Of a stretch of DNA of 41,376 bases, positions 1-8,463 are shown piece after piece. The translations under genes were made by a program, and so were the position numbers. The first letter of the stretch is position 1. Each line of letters opens with the position of its first letter. Location of the stretch: positions 1 to 41,376 of the forward strand of contig DEAM01000018.1 of NCBI GenBank assembly GCA_002347035.1, read 5' to 3'. This DNA comes from Gemmatimonadales bacterium UBA2982 (GTDB lineage Bacteria; Gemmatimonadota; Gemmatimonadetes; Longimicrobiales; Gaopeijiaceae). Under the pieces are notes generated by a model that worked only from the letters and a program-made list of their open reading frames with translations, made no database searches and was not told where the DNA came from.

Positions 1-112
1 GAAGGCAGATGTTTTGATTCGGGCAAACAGACGAGCATACGACGTGGAATTTGACAAGCTAGCGAAGGAAGCCAAGGAGGCGGTAGAGGTTCTGTGTTTG
101 AGCGATTTCTGA
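1..112 (+). CDS. rnpA: Ribonuclease P protein component, 3' end (partial)
   Basis: Only the last 36 codons are inside the window. The frame begins at base 2 and ends at TGA 110-112. The visible tail, with a DVLIRANRRAY segment followed by a charged helix, resembles the C-terminus of the RnpA protein subunit of RNase P, which helps the catalytic RNA mature tRNA 5' ends. The neighbours support the call: rnpA-yidD-yidC-mnmE is a classic conserved order near the chromosome origin. The yidD start lies 19 bases inside this gene in another frame, so the two are probably translationally coupled. The similarity alone is short; position carries much of the assignment. Confidence 0.72.
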   Translation, partial: KADVLIRANRRAYDVEFDKLAKEAKEAVEVLCLSDF

Positions 113-381
113 TCAGTTTGGTGAAGTTATACCAGTTAGCGTTTTCCTCTTGGAGGCCAGCAAGTTGTCGGTTCCATCCGACTTGTTCGGCCTACGCGAT
201 TGAAGCGATCGAGGAGTACGGGGTGGTCCGGGGCCCTTGGTTGGCATTTAGGCGAATAATTTCGTGCCACCCATGGGGAAGGGTCGGTTACGATCCAGTG
301 CCGCGCCGGGACTCTTTGACTGTGGACATGGGCGCCAGAGAGGTGCCTGAGGCAGGATCAGGGTCGGTGATTGCTCAATGA
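94..381 (+). CDS. yidD: Membrane protein insertion efficiency factor YidD
   Basis: This 95-aa protein has the full YidD signature: an N-terminal amphipathic helix (residues 3-17), then a cysteine-rich core with C25, C31 and C58 in SCRFHPTCSAY and ISCHPW. YidD is a small protein at the inner face of the membrane that assists YidC/Sec-dependent insertion. The start is a GTG at 94, overlapping the rnpA 3' end by 19 bases, and the stop overlaps the yidC ATG at 378 by 4 bases. That spacing indicates one transcript and coupled translation. The tail after residue 70 is variable and ends without further recognisable features. Confidence 0.95.
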   Translation: MFERFLISLVKLYQLAFSSWRPASCRFHPTCSAYAIEAIEEYGVVRGPWLAFRRIISCHPWGRVGYDPVPRRDSLTVDMGAREVPEAGSGSVIAQ

Positions 382-2123
382 GAACGGAATTCCGGTTCGT
401 GTTAGCGGTTGGCCTGATGTTTCTTGTTCTAATGGCGACAAACCGCCTTTTCCCTCCAGTCGTTCCTGAGACGACACTAAGTCCCGACAGCTCTGTCGCA
501 GATTCAGAGGGTGGTGTGGTTACAGAGGATAATGAGGGGCGGGATGCAAGCAGCAGATCTGAGCTGCCCAGCTTGCCAGAGGTGGTAGATAATGCTCCCG
601 ATGTGCCCTCGGGGGACACTCCTGAAGAAGGGGTGCCCGAGCGGCAGGTGACTGTGGAGACCCCCCTCTATCGCTTCAGTTTTTCTAGTTACGGTGCCCG
701 TTTGATCTCCGCTGAGCTGACTCAGTTCCAGGCGCTCAATCGAGAAGGCCTTGTCGACCTGATTCCAGAAGGAATCGACGGGTACTTGAGTCAGAGACTG
801 ATTATCGGGTCAGACACACTGGACTTGAGTGGGGTACCATACAGCGTCGAGCCAGAGGGGGGCCTGTCACTCTCTGCCTCTGATGAGGCTGGAATCCTTA
901 GGTTTACATATCAACACCCGACAAGTGACTTCAGTTTCACCATATCCTACAACTTCAGTCCAGATACGTACTCAGTAGGAGTAAGTGGGGAACTGTCGGG
1001 GTTGTCCGAGAGACCGGCCCTGCTCACCGACCTAGGTGAAGGTGTGGCTTTCGCTGAAGCTGACTCGGCCCAAGAAGCACGCACGATGGCCTACGTGCAT
1101 AACCACCTAGATGAGGGAATTCAATCCACGATCTTGGAAGGAGCTGAAGCAGAGATCGTGGAAGGCCCACTGCTGTGGGCAGCTTTCCGGAACAAATTTT
1201 TTGTGACAGCCCTTTTGGCAGGTGAAGGCGTGGAGGGGTTAAGTGAGGACCTCACGACCGACAGAGATTATCTGGGTGGACTGATCGTTAGCGAAGGCAG
1301 CCTGCCCGAGCGGGTTAAAGTTGAAACTGCCCAGAGCGTAGGGAACGACGGCCGCTTTGCTTACCGCCTTTTCTTAGGACCGCAGGAGTACACTCGGCTT
1401 TCCTCGCTGGGCCAAGGCATGGAGGAAGTGAACCCCTACGGCTGGAGGTTTTTTCGTCCCATCATACGGCCGTTCGTCTCCGTGATAATGGCTATCCTCG
1501 TATTTCTTCACACAAACCTTGCCATTGGCTACGGTTGGGTCTTGATCGTTTTTGGCGTTGCAATGCGGATTGTGCTTTTCCCGCTTAACCATAGGGCAAT
1601 GAAGGCTCAGCTTCGCAACATGTCTGTGCAGCCTCTCGTCCAAGAGATCCAAAAGAAGTACAAGGACAATCCAGAGAAGCTTCAAAAGGAGATGATGCGA
1701 CTTTATAAAGAGCATGGGTTCAATCCGCTTGCCGGGTGTCTGCCCATGCTTCTGCCATTTCCTATGCTTATCGCCTTGTTTTTCGTTTTTCAGAACACGA
1801 TCGAGCTCAGGGGCGTCCCCTTCCTCTGGCTAGCCGACTTATCAGCTAAGGATCCGGTATATATTCTGCCAGTTCTATTGGCGATCTCGATGTTTCTGAT
1901 GCAGTGGGTCAGCCTTCGGTCACTTGACCAGCCAAACCCACAAATGAAAATGATGATGTGGATGATGCCGCCTTTTATGCTCTTCATCTTCATGAATCTG
2001 GCTAGCGGTCTGAATCTCTACTACGCCACGGCGAATGTAGCGACGATTCCGCAGCAGATTTGGATTGCCAGAGAACGGAAGAAGATGAGGGGTCAGGCTC
2101 CACTCAAACTTCGAAGCGACTAA
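378..2123 (+). CDS. yidC: Membrane protein insertase YidC (Gram-negative type)
   Basis: At 581 aa this is the long form of YidC found in bacteria with an outer membrane. An N-terminal transmembrane anchor lies at about residues 7-27, followed by an acidic Ser/Glu-rich linker (about 35-85) and a large beta-rich periplasmic domain to about 350. The conserved five-helix insertase core fills the rest. The catalytic-groove arginine of the first core helices is R397 (in AMRIVLFPL). The C1 loop helical hairpin (RAMKAQLRNM to GFNPLAGCLP) and the Met-rich segment MKMMMWMMPP are present. It inserts inner-membrane proteins alone or with SecYEG. The ATG overlaps the yidD stop. Confidence 0.97.
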   Translation: MRTEFRFVLAVGLMFLVLMATNRLFPPVVPETTLSPDSSVADSEGGVVTEDNEGRDASSRSELPSLPEVVDNAPDVPSGDTPEEGVPERQVTVETPLYRFSFSSYGARLISAELTQFQALNREGLVDLIPEGIDGYLSQRLIIGSDTLDLSGVPYSVEPEGGLSLSASDEAGILRFTYQHPTSDFSFTISYNFSPDTYSVGVSGELSGLSERPALLTDLGEGVAFAEADSAQEARTMAYVHNHLDEGIQSTILEGAEAEIVEGPLLWAAFRNKFFVTALLAGEGVEGLSEDLTTDRDYLGGLIVSEGSLPERVKVETAQSVGNDGRFAYRLFLGPQEYTRLSSLGQGMEEVNPYGWRFFRPIIRPFVSVIMAILVFLHTNLAIGYGWVLIVFGVAMRIVLFPLNHRAMKAQLRNMSVQPLVQEIQKKYKDNPEKLQKEMMRLYKEHGFNPLAGCLPMLLPFPMLIALFFVFQNTIELRGVPFLWLADLSAKDPVYILPVLLAISMFLMQWVSLRSLDQPNPQMKMMMWMMPPFMLFIFMNLASGLNLYYATANVATIPQQIWIARERKKMRGQAPLKLRSD

Positions 2124-2136
2124 ACCGCGAGGAACT

Positions 2137-3528
2137 GTGGACGGCGACACAATCATCTCAGTGTCGACGGCTCCTGGTCTAGGAGCGATTGCAATGGTTC
2201 GGGTCTCGGGACCGGACGCGGGTGTTTTGCTGTGTCGCTTGGCATCGGATTTAGCAGAGGTTCCTGAGCCACGCAGAGCCACTCTAGTAAAGCTCCAGGA
2301 TCCGGACGATGGTAGCTCGCTGGATAGAGCTGTCGTGACGTTTTATCAGGGGCCTGCTAGCTATACGGGAGAAAATCTTGTCGAGCTTACGTGCCATGGT
2401 GGTCGCTTGGTACCTAGCCTGATCGCAGATGCACTCATGCGTGCGGGTGGTCGGCAAGCTACCCCAGGTGAGTTTACAAAAAGGGCATACCTGAGAGGGA
2501 AATTGGATCTCGTTCAGGTGGAGGCGGTCGCTGATCTTGTGGAAGCTCGGAGCCGAGCGATGCATCGAGCCGCGTTAGGTCACCTCGAGCGTGGCCTATC
2601 CAGGAGGATTACAAAGCTCAGAGAAGGAATTGTAGGCCTGGAAGCAATGCTCGTGCACCACATCGACTTCCCAGAGGAAGACGACCCCCCAGTCCCAGTG
2701 ACCCGGATTGTAGATGAAGCAAGTTGGATCATTAAAGAGATTGCGAAGATGCTGCGCACTGCCCCTGAAGGACAACTCTTACGGGAAGGAGCCCTGACCG
2801 TTCTCGCGGGACAGCCGAATGTCGGGAAGTCGTCTCTCTACAACGCACTTGTGGGCGAAGAACGGGCCATTGTCACAGAAGAGCCCGGTACCACAAGGGA
2901 TGCACTAGAGGTCGCTGTGCAGCTGGGTGGCTTTCCTTTCCGCCTTGTGGACACCGCTGGACTACGGGACGGTGGAGAGCGGATTGAACAGCTAGGAATC
3001 GAGGTTGCAAGGAGATACTTGGACAGTGCTGACTTGGTATTGCTTTGTGTTTCTGCGATAGATCGTCTATCGGTGGGTGAGTTAGCCTTTCTTTCCGAAG
3101 CAACTGATTCCCCAGTCGTCTTAGTAGAAACCAAGATCGACCTGCTTGCTAAGAGAGATGTTGACTACGGGGGACTGGGTCTTCCCGTTGATATGAGGGA
3201 GAAGCTGGCTGGTCACCTACGGGTCTCCGCTATGACCGGGGAGGGTCTCGACCAGGTTAAGCAGCTTCTGCCTGAATTGGTATACTCTGCGGTTGTGAGT
3301 GCTAAGGAGGAAGTTCCTGTGCTAACAAGACGTAGGCATGCTCTGGCTCTAGAGGTTGCTTTGAGCGAGGTCAGCGACTTTACAGAAGCCTTGGCTGACG
3401 GCCTTCCGGCCGAAGTGGCCTCCACCCATCTTCGTGCAGCTGCGACTGCCCTGGAAGAGATCCTTGGTGTGATTTCTGTCGACGACGTTTTGGACGCTGT
3501 GTTCGCAGAGTTTTGTGTGGGGAAATGA
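2137..3528 (+). CDS. mnmE: tRNA uridine-5-carboxymethylaminomethyl modification GTPase MnmE
   Basis: This is a 463-aa MnmE/TrmE of normal length. It has an N-terminal formyl-THF-binding domain (with a GEFTKRAYLRGKLDL motif), a helical domain, and an inserted G domain. Visible G motifs are the P-loop GQPNVGKSS at 225-233 and the DTAG switch at 272-275; the G4 motif reads ETKID. The C-terminal FCVGK motif keeps the conserved cysteine (C460). With MnmG it installs the cmnm5 group on U34 of some tRNAs. The start is GTG 2137, preceded by an AGGA Shine-Dalgarno sequence at about 2130. Its TGA stop overlaps the start of the acylphosphatase gene. It is separated from its partner mnmG only by that small gene. 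Confidence 0.97.
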   Translation: MDGDTIISVSTAPGLGAIAMVRVSGPDAGVLLCRLASDLAEVPEPRRATLVKLQDPDDGSSLDRAVVTFYQGPASYTGENLVELTCHGGRLVPSLIADALMRAGGRQATPGEFTKRAYLRGKLDLVQVEAVADLVEARSRAMHRAALGHLERGLSRRITKLREGIVGLEAMLVHHIDFPEEDDPPVPVTRIVDEASWIIKEIAKMLRTAPEGQLLREGALTVLAGQPNVGKSSLYNALVGEERAIVTEEPGTTRDALEVAVQLGGFPFRLVDTAGLRDGGERIEQLGIEVARRYLDSADLVLLCVSAIDRLSVGELAFLSEATDSPVVLVETKIDLLAKRDVDYGGLGLPVDMREKLAGHLRVSAMTGEGLDQVKQLLPELVYSAVVSAKEEVPVLTRRRHALALEVALSEVSDFTEALADGLPAEVASTHLRAAATALEEILGVISVDDVLDAVFAEFCVGK

Positions 3529-3821
3529 TGCGAATTGACATAGGCAGTGCGGCCTGGCGGGCGTACCGGATTGTCGGGCGTGTGCAAGGGGTGGGTTTTC
3601 GTTGGTGGACTCGTCGAACAGCAGAGCAACTCAGCCTTTATGGGTCGGTGCGTAACCTTACAGATGGTTCAGTGGAGGTTCATGTTACGGGTGGAGTTAA
3701 TGAGCTTGGGCGATTTGAAGAGTTCTTGAGGCATGGGCCCCTTGGTGCGAGGGTAGACGTTCTGGAATCAATTAAGCCGGACCCAGAGTCCCCAAGTGAT
3801 GTGTTTAGAATTGAGCCGTAA
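3525..3821 (+). CDS. acyP: Acylphosphatase
   Basis: A 98-aa protein with the complete acylphosphatase signature. VGRVQGVGFRWW carries the phosphate-binding loop and catalytic arginine R26, and the SVRNLTDGSVEV segment carries catalytic asparagine N44. The enzyme hydrolyses acyl-phosphate bonds; its cellular role is often unclear. I chose ATG 3525, which overlaps the mnmE stop as ATGA; the adjacent ATG 3528 is equally possible. It sits between mnmE and mnmG and is therefore co-transcribed with the tRNA-modification pair, which says nothing definite about its substrate. Confidence 0.93.
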   Translation: MMRIDIGSAAWRAYRIVGRVQGVGFRWWTRRTAEQLSLYGSVRNLTDGSVEVHVTGGVNELGRFEEFLRHGPLGARVDVLESIKPDPESPSDVFRIEP

Positions 3822-3824
3822 ACT

Positions 3825-3856
3825 AGCGGATAAGGTGCGGAGCGGATAAGGTGCGG
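3825..3856 (+). repeat. 16-bp tandem duplication covering the mnmG ribosome-binding site and start codon
   Basis: The unit AGCGGATAAGGTGCGG occurs twice in perfect tandem at 3825-3840 and 3841-3856. Each copy contains a GGATAAGG Shine-Dalgarno-like stretch and a GTG. The second GTG (3851) opens mnmG. The first GTG (3835) opens a four-codon reading frame (Met-Arg-Ser-Gly) that stops at TAA 3847-3849, within the Shine-Dalgarno region of the second copy. Confidence 0.95.
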
Positions 3857-5743
3857 AACTTTTACGGTGTGATTGTAGTCGGGGGCGGACATGCCGGAGC
3901 GGAAGCTGCATCAGCTTCGGCCCGCGCAGGAGTGCGCACGTTGTTGATTACGCCTGACCTATCAAGAATTGGGCAAATGAGCTGTAATCCGGCTATCGGA
4001 GGGGTCGCTAAAGGAGTGGTTGCGCGGGAAGTGGATGCGCTGGGCGGACTTATGGGCCAGGCAACTGATGCCTCACGCATTCAGTTTCGCATGCTTAATC
4101 GTTCGAAGGGTCCGGCGGTATGGGGTCCACGTGCGCAGTGTGACCGGGCTCTTTACCCTTTAGCTGTTCGGCGAGTACTCGAGAGACTAGAGCTTCTTGA
4201 CCTCTTTCAGGACATGGTGAGTGACCTGATTGTGGATAAGGGTCGAGTAAGGGGGGTACGCACTCCCGGTGGGCTAGTATTCGGTGCAGAGACGGTTGTA
4301 GTGACGACTGGGACCTTTCTTCGGGGGCGCATTCATATCGGGGGAGAGCAGGGAATGGATGCCGGACGAGCTGGTGAGGCACCGTCGTTGGATTTGGCGG
4401 AGGGGTTAGAAGGCTTGGGCCTCGAGGTGGCTCGGTTTAAGACAGGAACGCCCCCCCGGATCGACGGACGCACAGTCGACTTTCAGAAAGTGGAGCGTCA
4501 GGATGGAGACGTAAGTAACTACAGGTTTTCGGCTTATGCACGAGAGCCGATCCCAGAGCAGCGGCCATGCTGGATTACATGGGCAGGAAAAGACCTGAAG
4601 AGCGTTGTTTTAGAGAACCTCGAGCGGAGCGCACTCTACGGTGGTCACATTTCAGGCCAGGGGCCCCGCTACTGTCCGTCTATTGAGGACAAGATTGTCC
4701 GTTTTCCTGATGCACCCCGACACCAAGTTTTTCTTGAGCCTGAGGGGCTTGAAACGACAGAACTCTATGTGAATGGCCTTTCTACCTCACTTCCTCCCGA
4801 TGTCCAGCTTGAAATTATGAGGACAATCCCCGGGTTAGAGGAAGTGGTAATGACAAAAGTTGGGTATGCCATCGAGTACGACTACTTCCCTCCTCACCAA
4901 CTCCGGCAGACGCTGGAACTCAAGCAGATTGAAGGCCTTTACTTTGCTGGTCAGATAAACGGCACTACGGGATATGAGGAAGCTGCTGGACAGGGCATTG
5001 TTGCGGGAATTAATGCTGCCTTGAAGGTGCGGGGAGAAAAATCGTTCGTACTTGGTCGTGACGAAGCGTACCTTGGGGTGCTCATTGACGATTTGGTCAC
5101 AAAGGGAGTGGATGAACCCTACCGGTTATTTACATCCCGGGCTGAGTTCCGGCTACTACTGCGGCAGGATAACGCTCCACGGCGATTGGGGTTATTGGCC
5201 AAGAACAGAGGCCTTTTGACACTGCAACAGGACGAAGCCTTGAGGGAGCGCCTTGAGGAAGAGAACCGTTTACTGCATTGGTTCCGTGAGACAAATATAG
5301 AGCCGGCTAGGGTGGAAGAGTTGTTGAGCGATGCTGACTCGGGTGCGTTGCATCAGCCCGTTCGAGCAAGCGAGTTGCTTAGGCGCCCGAGGGTGGATGG
5401 CCGTGAACTGCTTTCAGCGATGGGGAAAAGTGTTCAGGGGCAGCTGGCGGAAGAAGCCCTTATTGCTGTTGAGGTCGAACTGAAATATGAGGGTTACGTT
5501 CGCCGAGAAAGAGAACGCGCACAGAGGCTTCGGGAGCAGGCTGGGTTTGTGTTATCAGAAGATCTTCCTTATTTGGAATTTCTGAGTTTATCACATGAAG
5601 CAAGAGAAAAACTAGCCGGAGTGCGGCCAGCGACCCTCGCCCAGGCTGCCCGTATCCCGGGTGTTTCTCCGGCAGACCTACAGAATCTTATACTGGAAGT
5701 GCGCCGGTTGAAGTCCTCTCAGGGTTCCACATTAGCGTCTTAG
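3851..5743 (+). CDS. mnmG: tRNA uridine-5-carboxymethylaminomethyl modification enzyme MnmG (GidA)
   Basis: A 630-aa FAD enzyme of normal family length that pairs with MnmE to modify U34 of tRNA. The N-terminal dinucleotide-binding motif GGGHAGAEAA is at residues 11-20. The conserved SCNPAIGG motif with C45 follows, and the second conserved cysteine is in RYCPSIEDKIVRF. TGYEEAAGQG (FAD contact) and the C-terminal helical domain (YEGYVRRERE) are present. The start is GTG 3851 in the second copy of a tandem duplication. The gene normally found next, rsmG (gidB), is not here; instead a parS site and parA follow. Confidence 0.97.
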   Translation: MRNFYGVIVVGGGHAGAEAASASARAGVRTLLITPDLSRIGQMSCNPAIGGVAKGVVAREVDALGGLMGQATDASRIQFRMLNRSKGPAVWGPRAQCDRALYPLAVRRVLERLELLDLFQDMVSDLIVDKGRVRGVRTPGGLVFGAETVVVTTGTFLRGRIHIGGEQGMDAGRAGEAPSLDLAEGLEGLGLEVARFKTGTPPRIDGRTVDFQKVERQDGDVSNYRFSAYAREPIPEQRPCWITWAGKDLKSVVLENLERSALYGGHISGQGPRYCPSIEDKIVRFPDAPRHQVFLEPEGLETTELYVNGLSTSLPPDVQLEIMRTIPGLEEVVMTKVGYAIEYDYFPPHQLRQTLELKQIEGLYFAGQINGTTGYEEAAGQGIVAGINAALKVRGEKSFVLGRDEAYLGVLIDDLVTKGVDEPYRLFTSRAEFRLLLRQDNAPRRLGLLAKNRGLLTLQQDEALRERLEEENRLLHWFRETNIEPARVEELLSDADSGALHQPVRASELLRRPRVDGRELLSAMGKSVQGQLAEEALIAVEVELKYEGYVRRERERAQRLREQAGFVLSEDLPYLEFLSLSHEAREKLAGVRPATLAQAARIPGVSPADLQNLILEVRRLKSSQGSTLAS

Positions 5744-5760
5744 GACTAGGACTTGTTATG

Positions 5761-5778
5761 GTGTTTCACGTGAAACAC
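5761..5778. promoter_or_regulatory. parS: parS centromere site (ParB-binding palindrome)
   Basis: The perfect 16-bp palindrome TGTTTCACGTGAAACA is at 5762-5777 and extends one more base pair on each side. It matches the canonical chromosomal parS site recognised by ParB/Spo0J. It lies 18 bases after the mnmG stop and upstream of parA-parB, so ParB bound here could also affect parAB expression. Other ori-proximal parS copies may exist outside the window; I saw no second copy here. Confidence 0.97.
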
Positions 5779-5803
5779 TAGAGTAAGTTGGTCGTTCGTG
5801 TCC

Positions 5804-5809
5804 TATAAT
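5804..5809 (+). promoter_or_regulatory. Possible -10 element of a parA promoter
   Basis: A perfect TATAAT lies 27 bases downstream of parS and 130 bases upstream of the preferred parA start. No good -35 hexamer is found at 16-18 bases upstream (position 5781 reads GAGTAA), so this is a weak call. If real, transcription would begin near 5816, which rules out the far-upstream in-frame GTG at 5798 as the parA start. Confidence 0.3.
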
Positions 5810-5938
5810 TATGTTGCAGTAACGCCGAAATCACGGCCTCCAGCGAGCCAACGGCAGTTCTCGTACTTTCCTGCGCATAAGAACGGTGGATATATTGCCA
5901 CCACTTTCCGGGCCTTCAACCTGATGCTTGGCGCCCGA

Positions 5939-6715
5939 ATGACCCATGTCATAGCAATTGTTAGCCAAAAAGGCGGAGTCGGGAAGACGACGACCGCCAT
6001 TAACCTCGGCGCTTCTCTGGCTGTAGCGGAGAAGCGTACACTTATCCTGGATATTGACCCTCAGGGTAACGCGACAAGTGGCCTGGGGGTCAGGGATGGA
6101 GGCTCTAGGCCTACCGTGTACGACGCCTTGATTGGTAATAGCTCCTTGGAAGAAGCTATTATTCCAGAGGTGCATTTTCGCCATCTTGATGTTGTGCCCT
6201 CTAACAGAGATCTGGTGGGCGCAGAGATTGAGCTAGTGTCTGCAGAAAAGCGCGAATCAGTGCTCCAAAACGCGCTGTCGGCTATCCAGAGCTCCTATGA
6301 CTTTGTTCTGGTAGACTGTCCGCCCTCTCTTGGGCTCTTGACGCTAAATACCCTGACTGCGGCAAATTCAGTGCTAATCCCGATACAATGTGAATTCTAT
6401 GCACTTGAGGGCCTTAGCCAGCTCCTGAATACCGTACGACTGGTTCAAAGGGGCCTGAATCCAGGTTTGGGTATCGAAGGCGTACTTCTGACGATGTTCG
6501 ATCGGCGATTGAATCTCTCAAGGCAGGTTGCTGCCGAAGCCCGGGAATATTTTGGCCCGAAAGTCTACAGTGCGGCTATTCCAAGAAATGTTCGTCTGGC
6601 AGAGGCACCTAGTTTTGGTCAGCCGATCGTGCTGTATGACGCCGCATCAAGTGGGGCACAAGCCTATCTCGCGCTGGCCCAAGAGGTTATCGAACGAGCT
6701 AACGGGATCAAGTAA
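5939..6715 (+). CDS. parA: Chromosome partitioning ATPase ParA (Soj family)
   Basis: A 258-aa Walker-type ATPase when started at ATG 5939, where the protein begins MTHVIAIVSQKGGVGKTTT as in typical Soj proteins. The deviant Walker A KGGVGKTT spans residues 11-18. The DIDPQGNATSGLG and VDCPPSLGLLTLN (Walker B) motifs follow. It moves ParB-parS complexes during chromosome segregation. The frame is open back to GTG 5798, but that 47-codon extension does not look like ParA and overlaps the possible promoter. The Shine-Dalgarno sequence is weak at either start, so the choice rests on family alignment. parB follows after 19 bases. Confidence 0.96.
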   Translation: MTHVIAIVSQKGGVGKTTTAINLGASLAVAEKRTLILDIDPQGNATSGLGVRDGGSRPTVYDALIGNSSLEEAIIPEVHFRHLDVVPSNRDLVGAEIELVSAEKRESVLQNALSAIQSSYDFVLVDCPPSLGLLTLNTLTAANSVLIPIQCEFYALEGLSQLLNTVRLVQRGLNPGLGIEGVLLTMFDRRLNLSRQVAAEAREYFGPKVYSAAIPRNVRLAEAPSFGQPIVLYDAASSGAQAYLALAQEVIERANGIK

Positions 6716-6734
6716 GCCGCAAAGGAGCTACAGA

Positions 6735-7610
6735 ATGACTAAAGACCGGTTGGGAAGGGGGCTTGGGGCGCTGCTGGGTGAGTATTTGGAGCCAGAAGAG
6801 GGATTGGCAGAAACACGACGAATACCCCTTTCGGCCATTGTGCCGAACCCACTGCAGCCGAGGCGAGTATTTGATGAATCAGAGCTCGAGCAGCTAAGTT
6901 CATCTATTCGAGAGAATGGATTGCTACAGCCCATTGTTGTTAGGCCTGCTCCGGGGGCACTGGACCAGTTCGAATTGGTGGTGGGCGAACGTCGCCTTAG
7001 GGCAGTCACTCGACTTGACTGGGAAGACGTACCTGTCGTCGTTAGAGAGGCGACAGACGAAACACTCCTTGTCCTCGCTCTGGTTGAGAACCTTCAGAGA
7101 GAAGCTCTGAATCCATTGGAAGAAGCGGAAGGTTACGTTGTCCTTCGCGAGAAGTTTGAGCTAACTGATGCGACCATAGCCCGCGCCGTGGGGAAAGATC
7201 GGTCAACGGTATCGAATATAATACGCCTTCTCGGCCTCCCACTATCCGTCAGGAAGCTTCTAGAGGAGGGGGTCCTGAGGCAGGGTCACGCGCGAGCGCT
7301 CCTCTCTTTAGAGGATCCAGTTCAGGCCGGCGAAATGGCCCGAAGAGCTGCCAAAGAAGGCTGGTCAGTCCGCGACCTGGAGAGACGGGTAGCCAGGGGT
7401 GGCAGGAAGCTGAAACGACAAGGTAAGAACAAGACTCCCGTTGTTCGTGCCCTGGAGGAAGCACTTGAAGATAAGCTCATGACCCGAGTCGAAGTAAGGG
7501 ATCGGCGAGGTGGCAAGGGCACTATAGAGATCAAGTATCACAGCCCGGAAGATTTTGAGCGTCTTTTTGAGATTGTCACCGGGCGTTCTGTAGGGACTGT
7601 GGTCGGTTGA
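6735..7610 (+). CDS. parB: Chromosome partitioning protein ParB (Spo0J family)
   Basis: A 291-aa ParB. The N-terminal GRGLGALLGE motif (residues 7-16) is the ParA-stimulating tail. The CTPase fold follows, with IVPNPLQPRRVF and GERRLR (84-89). A helix-turn-helix (ATIARAVGKDRSTVSNIIRL) and GHARALL precede a C-terminal dimerisation domain. ParB binds parS and spreads as a CTP-dependent clamp. ATG 6735 has a strong Shine-Dalgarno sequence, AAGGAG, at 6722-6727. The frame extends upstream within parA without a better start. Its stop overlaps the TTG start of the next gene (TTGA), so the M23 peptidase is probably translated in step with ParB. Confidence 0.97.
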   Translation: MTKDRLGRGLGALLGEYLEPEEGLAETRRIPLSAIVPNPLQPRRVFDESELEQLSSSIRENGLLQPIVVRPAPGALDQFELVVGERRLRAVTRLDWEDVPVVVREATDETLLVLALVENLQREALNPLEEAEGYVVLREKFELTDATIARAVGKDRSTVSNIIRLLGLPLSVRKLLEEGVLRQGHARALLSLEDPVQAGEMARRAAKEGWSVRDLERRVARGGRKLKRQGKNKTPVVRALEEALEDKLMTRVEVRDRRGGKGTIEIKYHSPEDFERLFEIVTGRSVGTVVG

Positions 7611-8392
7611 AAAAGTCGAATCGCGAACGGAAGCTCGGACTGATGATCATTCCAGATGGCCCGAGAGAGAGCCGGACTTTCTATGTGTCCTACGGAGCCC
7701 TTAGCGCGCTGGCTGCCATCAGCGTGGTGATGGTGATCGGGTTAGTCATTGTGGTAGGCAGCTGGTCATATTTTGCTGCAAGGGCCTTGCGGGCAACGTC
7801 ACTTGAAGCCGAGGTAGAAGCGATGGCTGGTGACCGTGTCCGCCTGGAGATATTGGGTCAACGCCTAGAGATCATTGAAGAACAATACGGAAGGATGCGG
7901 GACCTTTTAGGTTATGCATCGTCAGATGAATTATCTAATGTTTGGCTTCCACCCCCGACTGGGGCCAGAAGGGCCGGGACTAGAGGTGTTCGAGCAAAGG
8001 ATGGCCCAACACTGCCTTCAGTTTGGCCTCTAACCGGTCGGGGTTTTGTTACACAGGGGCTGCATGAAGGGCTAGAAGGTGAGCACCCAGGACTAGATGT
8101 AGCCGTAGCAAGCAACTCTTACATCCGAGCCTCCGGCGGGGGAACAGTTTCTGATGTTGGGGAAGATGTCGTATACGGGCATTTTGTTGTTATCGATCAC
8201 GGACAGGGGTACTCAACACTCTACGGCCACGCTTCGGTAACCCTAGTGGGGCTTGGCCAACAGGTCCGCGAACGTGAGGTAATCGCACTCAGCGGTTCGA
8301 CTGGGCGCTCTACAGGGCCACATCTGCACTTTGAGGTCCTGGTCGATGGGAAGCATGTCGACCCATTAACCCTAGTTCAGCAACCAAACTAG
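7607..8392 (+). CDS. M23-family peptidoglycan endopeptidase with N-terminal membrane anchor
   Basis: A 261-aa protein with a single transmembrane segment at about residues 28-55, a short coiled-coil-like stretch (65-100) and a C-terminal LytM/M23 domain. The zinc ligands and catalytic residues are complete: H160 and D164 in GEHPGLDV, H208 in YGHAS, and H239/H241 in PHLHFEV. It is therefore probably an active endopeptidase cutting peptide cross-links in the periplasm. The start is TTG 7607, overlapping the parB stop by 4 bases. M23 peptidases beside bactofilin genes are a known pairing in cell-shape control, so this enzyme likely works with the protein encoded next. Confidence 0.92.
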   Translation: MKKSNRERKLGLMIIPDGPRESRTFYVSYGALSALAAISVVMVIGLVIVVGSWSYFAARALRATSLEAEVEAMAGDRVRLEILGQRLEIIEEQYGRMRDLLGYASSDELSNVWLPPPTGARRAGTRGVRAKDGPTLPSVWPLTGRGFVTQGLHEGLEGEHPGLDVAVASNSYIRASGGGTVSDVGEDVVYGHFVVIDHGQGYSTLYGHASVTLVGLGQQVREREVIALSGSTGRSTGPHLHFEVLVDGKHVDPLTLVQQPN

Positions 8393-8463
8393 CAACTTGA
8401 TGTCCGGAAATGCCTCGAAAAATAAATCACCTCGATACTTCTCAAGAAAAGGGGAGCACGCCC

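Noticed and set aside
4231..4239. Exact DnaA-box 9-mer in mnmG (also in ispH near 24613 and glcD near 29262)
   Set aside because: Two of these encode Val-Asp-Lys or similar codons in conserved genes and are isolated; they show that one exact box is weak evidence.
5798..5938. Upstream extension of parA from GTG 5798
   Set aside because: The 47 residues do not resemble ParA, overlap a possible -10 element, and the family start MTHVIAIVSQKGG fits ATG 5939.
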